Below, in pieces: positions 1 through 9,000 of a stretch of 64,000 nt of DNA. Position 1 is the first letter of the stretch. Each line of letters opens with the position of its first letter. The DNA is taken from the NCBI GenBank assembly GCA_937924675.1, contig CALEVL010000300.1:1-64000 (forward strand), given 5' to 3'. A program made the translations under genes and the position numbers. The notes beneath the pieces were generated by a model that saw nothing but the letters and a program-made list of their open reading frames with translations, did no database searches and had not been told where the DNA came from. The stretch is from an uncultured Ignavibacteria bacterium (GTDB lineage Bacteria; Bacteroidota; Ignavibacteria; Tepidaquicellales; Tepidaquicellaceae).

Positions 1-186
1 GGGCCCGTCCTTGCCGGGTAAACCTGCCCGAAGAATACTGAACTTCAGCACTTTTCGCAGGCGGGCCCGTCCTTGCCGGGTAAACCTGCCCGGAGAATAC
101 TGAACTTCAGCACTTTATGCAGGCGGGCCCGTCCTTGCCGGGTAAACCTGCCCGAAGAATACTGAAATACAACACTTTACGCAGGC
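1..186. repeat. Three tandem copies of a 62-bp GC-rich repeat
   Basis: Three head-to-tail units occupy 1-62, 63-124 and 125-186. The first 39 or so bases of each unit are almost identical, and differences cluster in the last 20. Each unit starts with gggcccgtccttgccgggta and holds an imperfect inverted repeat (CGGG ... CCCG) around positions 16-30 of the unit. The array reaches the window edge, so it may contain more copies to the left. It is far richer in G+C than the neighbouring genes. The unit is too long and lacks the spacers expected of CRISPR. No coding role is seen. Confidence 0.9.
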
Positions 187-492
187 GGGCGGGCGACTCG
201 CCGCCCTGAGCCTGTCGAAGGGTTTCTTTGCCAAGCTTTCTTAGCCTGCCCCCGAATGATTCTATCGGGGGTTCAAAAGAAAGCGGAAATGATTTTATTC
301 TATGTAAACGGTTCGAGCAAACTGTTTTCCAAGTAAAACGTTTTGGACAGATGTGGTGCCGTGCGGAGAAGGTAAACGGTATTAGATTCATATAGAATCA
401 ATGTATAAAATTGTTTTCGAGTGGAAGAATTGAAACTTAAAACTGCTTGTCCTCGTTAGGCAAGTACATTTCTTTAACCAAAAAAAAAACTT
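187..492. other. Gene-free stretch with REP-like palindromes
   Basis: Right after the tandem repeats there is a perfect short hairpin GGCGA-C-TCGCC at about 192-202. At 204-222 lies CCCTGAGCCTGTCGAAGGG, an imperfect palindrome that I recognise as a repeat motif recurring between genes in many bacteria. A third hairpin has 7-bp arms CCCCCGA (249-255) and TCGGGGG (265-271) with a 9-nt loop and no T-tract. From 272 to 492 the DNA becomes AT-rich. A small hairpin (CTTG, CCT / AGG, CAAG) lies near 446-464, before the start of the next gene at 493. No convincing gene is present. Confidence 0.6.
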
Positions 493-1080
493 ATGAAGAT
501 AACAACCAAGCTGTTTGCAATCTTGTTTTTTGCATTATTTTCTGCAAATCTTAAAGCTTCAGATAAAAGTGACGGATATAAAGTCGGTGACCGTGTTGCA
601 GATTTCTCAGTAGATAACTTTGACGGCAACAAGTATTCATTAAGCTCAACCGGAGCAAAAGCAACCGTTATTATGTTCTGGTCAACAGAGTGCCCGTTTG
701 TACAGCCCTATACTGAGAGAATTAAATCTCTTGTTTCAGAGTTTTCAGATAAGGGGATTGTCTTCTGGGGAGTGAATTCAAACAATACAGAGCCCACAGA
801 TGTTGTTTCTGCCCATATGAAATCAAAGGAATACAACTTTCCAATGCTGAAAGATAACAATAACATTATAGCAGATCAGTTTGGTGCGGAAAGAACACCT
901 GAGGTTTTTGTGATTGATAATTCAACAATGACGGTTGTTTATCACGGTAGAATTGATGACAACAAGGAAGCTGACAAAGTTACATCGAATGACCTTCAGA
1001 TTGCCTTAAATCAGTTTATAGAGGGCTCACCGATAGCCGTGAATGAAACAAAGGCATTTGGCTGTTCCATTAAGAGATAA
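493..1080 (+). CDS. Exported peroxiredoxin-like/redoxin-domain protein
   Basis: 195 residues with an N-terminal signal peptide (residues 1-22, ending L-K-A). A thioredoxin-fold redoxin domain follows from about residue 32. The active-site segment is T-E-C-P-F-V-Q-P-Y with Cys67, not the C-x-x-C of thioredoxins. The second cysteine is Cys191 in the terminal G-C-S-I-K-R. A single CP(Y/F)V cysteine plus a C-terminal GC-x-IK motif is what I know from the PRX_like1 branch of the AhpC/TSA-TlpA superfamily. It probably acts as a periplasmic thiol oxidoreductase or peroxidase; the substrate is unknown. A strong terminator follows at 1101-1128, so it is probably transcribed alone. Start ATG is preceded by an A-rich run with no clear Shine-Dalgarno. 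Confidence 0.8.
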   Translation: MKITTKLFAILFFALFSANLKASDKSDGYKVGDRVADFSVDNFDGNKYSLSSTGAKATVIMFWSTECPFVQPYTERIKSLVSEFSDKGIVFWGVNSNNTEPTDVVSAHMKSKEYNFPMLKDNNNIIADQFGAERTPEVFVIDNSTMTVVYHGRIDDNKEADKVTSNDLQIALNQFIEGSPIAVNETKAFGCSIKR

Positions 1081-1100
1081 TTTCAAATCAATCTACATGA

Positions 1101-1128
1101 AAGAAGGGCAATAGCCCTTCTTTTTTTT
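1101..1128 (+). terminator. Rho-independent terminator after the redoxin gene
   Basis: Perfect 9-bp stem AAGAAGGGC (1101-1109) / GCCCTTCTT (1114-1122) with a 4-nt AATA loop, running into eight T residues (1121-1128). It lies 21 nt after the redoxin stop codon and only 23 nt before the ATG of the next codirectional gene. Confidence 0.88.
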
Positions 1129-1151
1129 GAAACAAAAAATCAAAGTAATCA

Positions 1152-1631
1152 ATGATAAAAGCAGCATTTTTTTCAGTGTTTATGTTGATCTTCAGTTCTG
1201 CATTTTCTCAGGAAATAATACCTCTCGACAAAGGAAAACTGGAAGACCTTCTCAAAAATAATAAAGGAAAACCTGTACTTGTTAATCTCTGGGCAACATG
1301 GTGCAAGCCATGCGTTGAAGAATTTCCTGAACTGCTTAAAATCAAACAGGATTTTGCGGACAAGCAGCTTGAGGTCATTTTGATTTCTTTGGATTTCGGC
1401 GAAGATGCTAAAGAGAAGACAATGAACTTTTTGAATAAGATGGGAGTGGATTTCGAGACATATTCGAACGCATTTGAAAAAGATGAGGATTTGATCAATG
1501 TTTTTGATAATAACTGGAACGGCGCCATTCCCGCAACTTTCATTTATGATAAAGATGGCAAACTAAAATCAACATTGATCGGGAAACGTTCATACGAAGT
1601 CTTTAAGACGGAAGTTGAAAAGGTTATGTAA
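1152..1631 (+). CDS. TlpA-family thioredoxin-like exported protein
   Basis: 159 residues. Residues 1-19 form a signal peptide (F-S-S-A-F-S before Gln20). The rest is one thioredoxin fold with the classic active site W-A-T-W-C-K-P-C, Cys51 and Cys54, followed by E-E-F-P-E as in TlpA/ResA proteins. A cis-proline region is seen at G-A-I-P-A-T-F. These proteins reduce disulfides in exported proteins or apocytochromes in the periplasm; the partner here cannot be told. It follows the redoxin gene on the same strand, but a terminator separates the two, so its promoter should lie in or just after that hairpin. The stop is 7 nt from the stop of a convergent nitroreductase gene, with no obvious terminator between. 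Confidence 0.85.
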   Translation: MIKAAFFSVFMLIFSSAFSQEIIPLDKGKLEDLLKNNKGKPVLVNLWATWCKPCVEEFPELLKIKQDFADKQLEVILISLDFGEDAKEKTMNFLNKMGVDFETYSNAFEKDEDLINVFDNNWNGAIPATFIYDKDGKLKSTLIGKRSYEVFKTEVEKVM

Positions 1632-1638
1632 ATGAGAA

Positions 1639-2307
1639 TCAGATTATCTCCATAATTTCATCGATTGTTTTTCTGCGTATGTCAGGCACAACAGCATCTG
1701 CAGAAGGGTAACCAACAGGTAACACAAGAAACGCCCTTTCATTGGAAGGGCGTTTTAATATTTTAGAAAGAAAATTCATCGGAGAAGGAGTATGAGTAAG
1801 GGTAACCAATCCAATATTCTGCAATGCTGTAATAAATAAGCCAACTGAGATCCCTACCGATTCGTTTACATAATAATGCTTCTTCAGACTGCCATCCTCA
1901 TTCAGATAGTCTACTTTGAAAACAACTACTACATATGGAGCAACTTCCAGAAATTCTTTGTGCCAGTCTGTTCCAAATTGCTTCAGATCTTCAAGCCAGC
2001 TTTCCGGCATTCTGCGTTCATAGTTTTCTTTCTCCTCTTTCTCAGCTGCTATTCTAATTTCTTTTTTTACTTCCGGAGACTCAACGACTATATACTTCCA
2101 TGGTTGCTTATTTGCTCCTGAAGGTGCAGTACCGGCCGTAACAATTGCAAGTTCTAGAAGCTTCCGGTCAAATTTCTCATCTGAAAAAAGTCGCACACTT
2201 CTTCTTGCATTCATCAAAGAGTAAAAATCTTCAGCCCTTTTAATACTTTCTGTTTCGGTGTATCTTTTGTGAGTAAGTCTTGAGAAACCGTCCGGAACTG
2301 TTTTCAT
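1639..2307 (-). CDS. Nitroreductase family protein
   Basis: 222 residues, typical for a single-domain FMN nitroreductase. The FMN-binding signature N-A-R-R-S-V-R (33-39) is followed by the S-G-A-N-K-Q-P-W segment (63-70), and the C-terminal part carries V-L-P-V-G-Y-P, which packs near the flavin. The arrangement resembles the branch that includes iodotyrosine deiodinase-like proteins. It should use NAD(P)H and FMN to reduce a nitro, quinone or halogenated compound in the cytoplasm; the natural substrate is not visible. The gene starts 21 nt after the fumC stop and is probably cotranscribed with it. The start at 2307 has an in-frame ATG. Confidence 0.85.
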   Translation of the reverse strand: MKTVPDGFSRLTHKRYTETESIKRAEDFYSLMNARRSVRLFSDEKFDRKLLELAIVTAGTAPSGANKQPWKYIVVESPEVKKEIRIAAEKEEKENYERRMPESWLEDLKQFGTDWHKEFLEVAPYVVVVFKVDYLNEDGSLKKHYYVNESVGISVGLFITALQNIGLVTLTHTPSPMNFLSKILKRPSNERAFLVLPVGYPSADAVVPDIRRKTIDEIMEII

Positions 2308-2328
2308 CTGCGCTGAAAATTTTATTGT

Positions 2329-3753
2329 TTACAAATTGTCTTTTGACAAATCACCAACCATATTTTTGGCATCAACCTTTTTCGTAAATTCAGCATCCGA
2401 AAGCAAGCCAAGCTCAATTGCACTTTCACGTAATGTCTTATTTTCTTTGTGTGCTTTCTTGGCAATCTTCGCGGCATTCTCATAACCAATATGAGGATTC
2501 AGTGCTGTTACAAGCATTAGAGAACGTTCAACATTCTCATCTATTTTAGGATAATTTGGTTCAATACCGGATGCACAATGCTCATCAAATGAAGCGCATG
2601 CATCACCAAGCAGTCTTGAAGACTGCAATGCATTTGATATCATCATTGGCTTAAAGACATTCAGTTCAAAGTGCCCGCTCATTCCGCCAACAGACACGGC
2701 GACATCATTTCCAATAACCTGTGCGCAAACCATTGTCATGGCTTCTGTCTGCGTGGGATTAACTTTTCCCGGCATGATAGAAGACCCGGGTTCATTCTCA
2801 GGAATGAGCAACTCCCCTATTCCGCTTCTTGGTCCTGAAGAAAGCATACGAATGTCATTGGCTATTTTCATCAAACTCACGGCAAGAACTTTAAGGGCAG
2901 ATGACAATTCTACAATCGCATCGTTGGAGGCAAGTGCCTCGAACTTGTTGGGTGCTGTCTTGAAGGGAAGTCCTGTGAGTTCAGAGATTATTCTTGCAAC
3001 GATCACGTCATAATTCTTCGGAACATTTATACCGGTACCGACAGCCGAGCCGCCGAGAGCAAGTTCAGACAAGTGTTCAAGCGAATTCTCAATTGCTTTT
3101 ATTCCATGGCGTATCTGATACACGTAGCCGGAAAATTCTTGTCCCAAGGTTAATGGTGTTGCATCCATGAAATGGGTTCTGCCAATCTTTATTACTTCGC
3201 TGAATTCTCTGGACTTCATTTCCAGTGTTTTGAGAAGTTTGCGCGCTCCGGGAAGGGTGACATCATTAACCATTTTATAGGCTGCAATATTCATTGCGGT
3301 TGGGAACGTATCATTTGATGACTGTGACTTATTAACGTCATCATTCGGATGCAGAGCTTTTTTTGCATCATTGAGATTGCCGCCACTTAGCAGGTGAGCC
3401 CTGTTTGCTATTACTTCATTTACATTCATATTGCTTTGAGTCCCCGAACCTGTCTGCCAAACAACGAGAGGAAATTCACTATCATGTTGGCCGGTAAGGA
3501 TTTCGTCACAGACTTTTCCTATCATTTCTGCCTTTTCATTTGAAAGCACTCCGCACTCCATATTTGCCAATGCTGCTGCTTTCTTTAAGATTGCAAACGC
3601 ATGAATTATTTCAATTGGCATTCGTGAATCACCTATCTTAAAGTTTTCTTTTGATCTTTGGGTTTGAGCCCCCCACAACTTGTCTGATGGGACTTTAACC
3701 TCACCCATAGTATCGTGTTCGATCCTGTGTGTCATAGTTGTTTTGATTTTCAT
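2329..3753 (-). CDS. fumC: Class II fumarate hydratase
   Basis: 474 residues, close to the usual 460-470. It interconverts fumarate and malate in the TCA cycle. The fumarase/aspartase signature [10 protein letters not shown] lies at 323-332 with the catalytic serine loop, the G-R-T-H segment with the active-site His at 191-194, and the substrate segment S-S-N-D near 145-148. The chosen ATG (3753) gives M-K-I-K-T-T; an internal ATG at 3735 (M-T-H-R-I-E-H-D) fits the usual fumarase N-terminus equally well. The terminator of the upstream gene ends only 2 nt before the first ATG, which makes the shorter start attractive. A nitroreductase follows after 21 nt. Fumarase also takes up the fumarate released by the fumarylacetoacetase encoded near 11 kb. 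Confidence 0.95.
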   Translation of the reverse strand: MKIKTTMTHRIEHDTMGEVKVPSDKLWGAQTQRSKENFKIGDSRMPIEIIHAFAILKKAAALANMECGVLSNEKAEMIGKVCDEILTGQHDSEFPLVVWQTGSGTQSNMNVNEVIANRAHLLSGGNLNDAKKALHPNDDVNKSQSSNDTFPTAMNIAAYKMVNDVTLPGARKLLKTLEMKSREFSEVIKIGRTHFMDATPLTLGQEFSGYVYQIRHGIKAIENSLEHLSELALGGSAVGTGINVPKNYDVIVARIISELTGLPFKTAPNKFEALASNDAIVELSSALKVLAVSLMKIANDIRMLSSGPRSGIGELLIPENEPGSSIMPGKVNPTQTEAMTMVCAQVIGNDVAVSVGGMSGHFELNVFKPMMISNALQSSRLLGDACASFDEHCASGIEPNYPKIDENVERSLMLVTALNPHIGYENAAKIAKKAHKENKTLRESAIELGLLSDAEFTKKVDAKNMVGDLSKDNL

Positions 3754-3755
3754 TT

Positions 3756-3794
3756 AAAAAAAACTCCGCAAAGCTCTAGTTATCTTTGCGGAGT
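3756..3794 (-). terminator. Rho-independent terminator, directly before fumC
   Basis: On the minus strand, stem CTTTGCGGAGT (3794-3784 in plus numbering) pairs perfectly over 11 bp with ACTCCGCAAAG (3773-3763) around a 10-nt loop and runs into eight T residues (3763-3756). It ends the T9SS gene that stops at 3818. Its T-tract is 2 nt from the fumC ATG at 3753. Confidence 0.88.
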
Positions 3795-3817
3795 CTGGAA
3801 AAATCTAACTGCTTAGG

Positions 3818-4900
3818 TTACTTGACCAAGAGCATTTTCTTCGTGTCGACATTATTACTTGATTTCAGAGTATAAAAATACATTCCGCTTGAGAGTCCTG
3901 ATGCATTGAAATCAACAGTATAATAATTGGCACTTCTGAATTCATTGTTGAGAATTCTTGAAACCATCTTTCCGCTCATATCATAAATCTCAAGTGTGAC
4001 CTTTGAATCAACAGGCAACGAAAATGATATTTTTGTGGAAGGATTGAATGGGTTTGGATAATTTTGTTTCAACTCAAAAACCTGTGGAGAACCAATCTCA
4101 ACTTCGTTTTGAAGATTGAAGTATTCATAGTTTCCGTTAAAATCAATTTGTTTTAGCCTGTACTGATACGAACCCATGTTTAGATTATTGTCTTTGTAGG
4201 AATACTCGACAGTCTGAACTGAATTACCTGAACCCTCAACAAAATTTAGTTTTTGCCAATCCGATGAAGAAACTAGTTTGCGTTCAATATCAAAACCACT
4301 ATTGTTTCTTTCTTCAGAGGTGGACCATTTCAAAGTAACATTGTTGTTGCTTACAATAGAATTGAATGCGTTCAATTCTACCGGCAATGTACCGGTATAA
4401 TTTCCATTGTAAGTGCTGGTAACTTCAGGTGTGAATGTTGGAGTCACAATAGCCGAAGAACTTGCGTTCCAGATTACCTCTGCCTGAACATTCTGAACTA
4501 TGTCAAGTGTTAAAGTGGCAACTTTTTCGCCGAACCCATTGCCACCCGGATCGGAAGTGACTTCTTCGCCGGGTCCAGAGATATAATTGATCTGCAATGC
4601 AACCTGCTGCCCAAAGAATATAACAGTTTCCATGGGTCCATAGCCCACTGTGCTGTATTTTGGGTTCTGATTTGAAATCACAGGATTTGTGATTACGTTT
4701 TCAGTAAAATCCATCACAAATGTTGACAAGCCCATATTGTATGGCTGAGCGCTTGTTCTTAATACGAAAATGTCGAAAGTAAATTTTGTTCCGGCATTTG
4801 TTATGTCAAAATTTGTTGCGGTTACAGTAGCAGTCTGTGAGCTGACCATTGTTCCGCTTACAAATAATAGAGCAAAAAGAAATAGAAGATATTTCTTCAT
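3818..4900 (-). CDS. T9SS type A sorting-domain protein with a possible cohesin-like domain
   Basis: 360 residues. Signal peptide 1-21; a beta-rich domain from about 25 to 170 starting F-D-I-T-N-A-G-T-K-F; a linker T-L-P-V-E-L; a fibronectin/Ig-like segment around 178-265; then a C-terminal domain (275-360) with N-Y-P-N-P-F-N-P-S-T-K-I and S-S-G-M-Y-F-Y, ending in K-K-M-L-L-V-K. This C-terminal domain is the type A signal for secretion by the type IX system, so the protein should be surface-attached or released. The N-terminal domain recalls the cohesin-like domains of bacterial secreted proteins, but this is from pattern only. It is a clear paralogue of the next gene (4953-6050), which lies 52 nt upstream; a strong terminator follows. 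Substrate or partner unknown. Confidence 0.85.
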   Translation of the reverse strand: MKKYLLFLFALLFVSGTMVSSQTATVTATNFDITNAGTKFTFDIFVLRTSAQPYNMGLSTFVMDFTENVITNPVISNQNPKYSTVGYGPMETVIFFGQQVALQINYISGPGEEVTSDPGGNGFGEKVATLTLDIVQNVQAEVIWNASSSAIVTPTFTPEVTSTYNGNYTGTLPVELNAFNSIVSNNNVTLKWSTSEERNNSGFDIERKLVSSSDWQKLNFVEGSGNSVQTVEYSYKDNNLNMGSYQYRLKQIDFNGNYEYFNLQNEVEIGSPQVFELKQNYPNPFNPSTKISFSLPVDSKVTLEIYDMSGKMVSRILNNEFRSANYYTVDFNASGLSSGMYFYTLKSSNNVDTKKMLLVK

Positions 4901-4952
4901 TTCACCTCCGAAGATAGTTGTTTAGAAATCATTGATTTAAAATTGTTTATTA

Positions 4953-6050
4953 TCACTTCACTAATGTCATTTTCTTTGTGAGTGATTCCTTATCTGTTCT
5001 AAGCTCGTAGAAATAAACCCCGCTTGATAATGATGAAGCATTCAGCGGAACTGAGTAATAGTTTGCCTGCTTTTGCTGATTGTCTATGAGAACTGAAACT
5101 CTTCTTCCCCTCATGTCATAAATTGACAAAGATACTTTAGAATCATACGGCAAATCAAAACTAATCACAGTTGACGGATTGAATGGATTTGGATAATTCT
5201 GATTAAGGGCGAAATCTTTTGGAATACCTATTTCAACTTCACCGGTTAGTTCGAAGAATTCATAATTTCCGTTGTAATCAATTTGCCTGAGTCTGTATGA
5301 ATATCTTCCTGCAGCAAGGTGATTATCGCTGTATGAATAATTGCTAACGGTTGTTGAATTTCCGTTGCCATCAATGTATCCGACTTTTTTCCATTCACCT
5401 TCCATGAACTTCCTTTGAATTTCGAAGCCGGCATTATTCTCTTCTGTGTTTGTTGACCAGCTGAGTTTAACCGAATTGCCATTTGTTGCGGCTGTAAAAC
5501 CCGCCAGATCCACAGGAAGGGTTCCATTATACGATCCGGAAAATGTGCTTACGGCCGATTGGTTCTGAGGATTAACAACAGCAGTATTGACAGCATCCCA
5601 TCTCAGATCAGGAAGATTCAGGTTCATTATATCAAGTCTGACCGATGCAATTTTTTCGCCATAACCCTGGACACCGCCTTCACTGGTAATTATATCACCG
5701 GGTCCGTTTGTATTATAATATAGTTGAACAGCCACCCTACCGCTGGAATAACCAAATGGCTGCATCTCATTATATGAAGCTGTAACACTTCCGGCAGTGT
5801 ACTTTGGATTAACATAAGTCAGTATGGGATTTGCAAATGTGCCTGTTGTAAATCTCAGGAAATATGAAGAGTTACCCATTCTGAAATTTCCCTCACTTGT
5901 TCTCAGAGTGAAGATATCAAAGCTAAACTTTGTACCATTCTCTGTTATGTCAAAGTTTGCAATTGTGTTTACAACTGTATGCTGTGCTGAAAGCTTACCG
6001 GATATCAGGCACAAAATTATTGCTGTAACAGAAAAAATTCCTCTTACCAT
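4953..6050 (-). CDS. T9SS type A sorting-domain protein, paralogue of the 3818-4900 product
   Basis: 365 residues from the ATG at 6050. A longer frame reaches back to 6125 but would overlap the upstream gene, and the 6050 start gives a proper signal peptide (M-V-R-G-I-F ... K-L-S-A, residues 1-22). The architecture copies its neighbour: an N-terminal domain with F-D-I-T-E-N-G-T-K-F-S-F-D-I, the G-T-L-P-V-D-L linker, a fibronectin-like segment with Y-S-Y-R-L-R-Q-I-D-Y-N-G-N-Y, and a T9SS type A domain (about 280-365) with N-Y-P-N-P-F-N-P-S-T-V. The two genes appear to be a tandem duplication that has diverged. The start is 19 nt after the stop of the beta-helix gene, so the three are probably one transcript. 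Predicted cell-surface or extracellular; function unknown. Confidence 0.83.
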   Translation of the reverse strand: MVRGIFSVTAIILCLISGKLSAQHTVVNTIANFDITENGTKFSFDIFTLRTSEGNFRMGNSSYFLRFTTGTFANPILTYVNPKYTAGSVTASYNEMQPFGYSSGRVAVQLYYNTNGPGDIITSEGGVQGYGEKIASVRLDIMNLNLPDLRWDAVNTAVVNPQNQSAVSTFSGSYNGTLPVDLAGFTAATNGNSVKLSWSTNTEENNAGFEIQRKFMEGEWKKVGYIDGNGNSTTVSNYSYSDNHLAAGRYSYRLRQIDYNGNYEFFELTGEVEIGIPKDFALNQNYPNPFNPSTVISFDLPYDSKVSLSIYDMRGRRVSVLIDNQQKQANYYSVPLNASSLSSGVYFYELRTDKESLTKKMTLVK

Positions 6051-6069
6051 TTTTGAAAATTCTTGATGC

Positions 6070-9000
6070 TTATTGATAATTAGGTACGTTTGATGCTTTG
6101 GCAAGATTTGGAGTAATGAATCCAAAGTCTGCTGACGTCACCGTTCCATTGAGATTCAGATCGCCGTCATTATAATTTGCCTGCAGAAGATTATTCTGAA
6201 CAACAGTATAATCTGCAGCAGATACAATGAAGGACTTATTAGCATCACCGCCGTACATTCCAAAGAAACCGCCCGCCAGTGTTGCAGCATCATCTCCAAA
6301 ATATTTATTGACACCGGTGGTAAAGTCATACAAGGAAGAAAGGCCGTTTAGGAACACTGTATTTTTTGTCATAACCGGCAGATGATTTCTGTGTCCGACA
6401 ACAACATAATAACTTCCTGTGGCAACGCCTTCAATTTTAACCGGACTTGTACCGTCGAGGTCAACAATTGAACCGTCACTCTTGAGAAATCCTGCTCTTC
6501 TTCCGTTTGGAACTGCTCCGCCATCAGATGTAGCTCTAACTTCAAGATAGACCCAATCAACTACACCGGCCGGAATACTTCCAACACTTTCGCTGCCATT
6601 GTAATTGAATTGTGAGTTGTTATAGGGTTGGGACAATGGCAAAAGATTAAAGGACCTAAGACTGGTTCTCATATTTCCGCCACCGACATACGCACCCTGC
6701 AGAAGCACCTTAGTATTTATTACAGTGTTCAGACTTCCGATACAATTCTCATCACCTCCGGTAAACTCTCCAAACGCATTAATGCTTGTTGTTGTGAATG
6801 AGTTTGTAGATGAATTCACGGCACCAAATGTCAGCCATGAACTGCCATCCCATCTGCCGCCAATGATATTGGCTTCGTTTCCAACGACGTCACCGTCACT
6901 GTAACCAAATCTTACGGTAGATGTAAAATTTGAAATGCCTGATTGATTGACTATCCAATATCTGTTAAGATAGTCTATCGAGCATGTGTTGTTTGGATGA
7001 ACACTGTTGACTGTTCTTACATTGGCATATGCAGGTTGTGAAAGATTCCAGTTTCCGAAAAAAACGAGAGCCGGAGCATAACCGCCATTTCCTACTGCAA
7101 AGTTAAATGATGTAACAGAGTTTGGAAGAAGTGCCTTTTTCAATTCTCCTGTACCATTTGTCTTTACATAACTTGCAGAAGCTGTAGGACTGAAGTAAGT
7201 TGCATTTGGATTTAAATATAAATTGTGAGATCCAATACTTAGGAGTCCGTTTTGGCCGAACAGAAGTCTGTGAAGTCTCAAAGAATCTGCCAGCTCAATT
7301 CCGTTTGCCCTGCTGATTTGAAGAGTTCTCAATCCGCCTTCTACATAAGTAAGACTTGTAGAGGCAGATGCACCCCCAAAGAACATATCTGAACTTGGAC
7401 CGCCGATAATTTCACCGCCCGGAACAATGGCTCCCAAAATGCTGAGTGTATTATCCTCACCGATGACAATTCTGTTTGGTGTAAAATTATTTTGAACGGC
7501 AAAATCACTTCCCATTATAAGAGTTGCGCCTGAGATTGTAAGATCTTCAAATGTGGTTTGACTGCCATTATGCAAGAATCCTGAACCTGGTCCAATAAGT
7601 CTCAGGTCCCTGTCTATTACAGTGTTCCCTGCAATCACGCCGGAAGGCACATTCCATATAGTACCACCACTGTTAGTCGCAGAAATTGCAGCTGCAAGAT
7701 TTGGGAAACTGACATTAGCCTGATTAATAATTGAATGAGGCAATGGATTACTTGCAGAAATTGTATTTAGTGAAGTTCTAACTAAATCAGTAGAAGTCGA
7801 AAAGTTAAATGCAAAACCAATCTGAGGAATAAATCCATCTATCGTAGCAGCGTTACTCATTGAAACAGTGTTAGGAGATTTTCCCGTTACAGTTGTATTC
7901 GGAGGAATTCCCGTTCCCTGAATACCCATTCCAACAAAAATTCCATCCGTTGAAGGCATAAAGGAAATAATGTTATTGCCTGTTGTTAGAAGTCCGCCTG
8001 AAATGACTGTTGTATCAGGTAATCCACCATTTTGCCATTTGTTGTTTGAAGCATTGATGGCACCGCCCTGATCAGTATAATTAACAAGTCCGTAAACTGA
8101 ATATGTGCTCAGGTCGCACTTATCAACCACCATGTTCTTAACTTGCCTGTTAAAAGCAATATTTGTATCACAGTTTTCAAAAGTCAATCCTCTAAGAACA
8201 ACAGTATCCAAAGCCGCAGGAGGATCAAACAGGTCGTTTCTAGCCTGTATCCAGATTCCGCTACCCGGTGACTGTCTGATTACTCTTGAGTTGAGAATAG
8301 AAATATCGCTGTAGTCAAGTCTGCTTAGAAGGTTAATATCTATGCCAATCCAGTTGTTAGTGAGCGGCATAACTACAGAGATATTTTCAAATGTCGAATT
8401 TGTGAGTTTCTCAAAATATATAGTATGTCCTTGTTGTCTGTTTGAGGGGTTGTTATCACTGAATACACAATGTGAAATAATAACATTGCTTATTTGCGAA
8501 GGATTAGTTCTTCTTTGGAAAGCAGCAATACCCCATGTTCCGTTTTGTCTTACGGTGGAATTTCTCATTACCCAGCCGTCAACAGTTGCAAAAGTCGGTA
8601 CGTAAATTCCGGCAATTTCACTTCCGTCAAAATTGCATGACTCCATCAGAATGTCATTGAGCAGATCGCCATTGAGTCTTACACCATAAATCTGGCTGCT
8701 AGTTGCGAAGACATTTTCCATTGTTACATATCCTGTTCGGATATCTATTCCATCACCGGCAGATGAAGAAACTCTGAGATTCTTCAGCATCATTCTTTGA
8801 GATGGACTGCCTCCTGCTGCACGCAATGTTACCGTAGAATTGAACACAGTATTAACGGTTGGTGTAGAGCCTTTCCAAGCTCCGATAATGCTAAGTCTTT
8901 TTGTAAGTGTAAATCCGCTATATGTGCCAACTGCGACAACGATATTGTCACCGTCCATAACTGCCGGATTATCAATGGCATACTGAACAGTCAGCCAGGG

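Noticed and set aside
1..186. CRISPR array
   Set aside because: The unit is 62 bp, repeated with no unique spacers, and no cas genes are near.
296..330. tRNA T-loop-like GGTTCGAGC
   Set aside because: No acceptor stem or anticodon arm can be drawn around it.
107..391. Minus-strand 94-codon open frame over the repeats
   Set aside because: It runs through the tandem repeat and the REP-like palindromes; the L-R-Q-A-Q-G-G-E-S-P-A-R stretch is just the translated palindrome. No domain or start signal.
4953..6125. Longer start at 6125 for the T9SS paralogue
   Set aside because: It overlaps the upstream gene by 56 nt and buries the signal peptide; ATG 6050 fits better.
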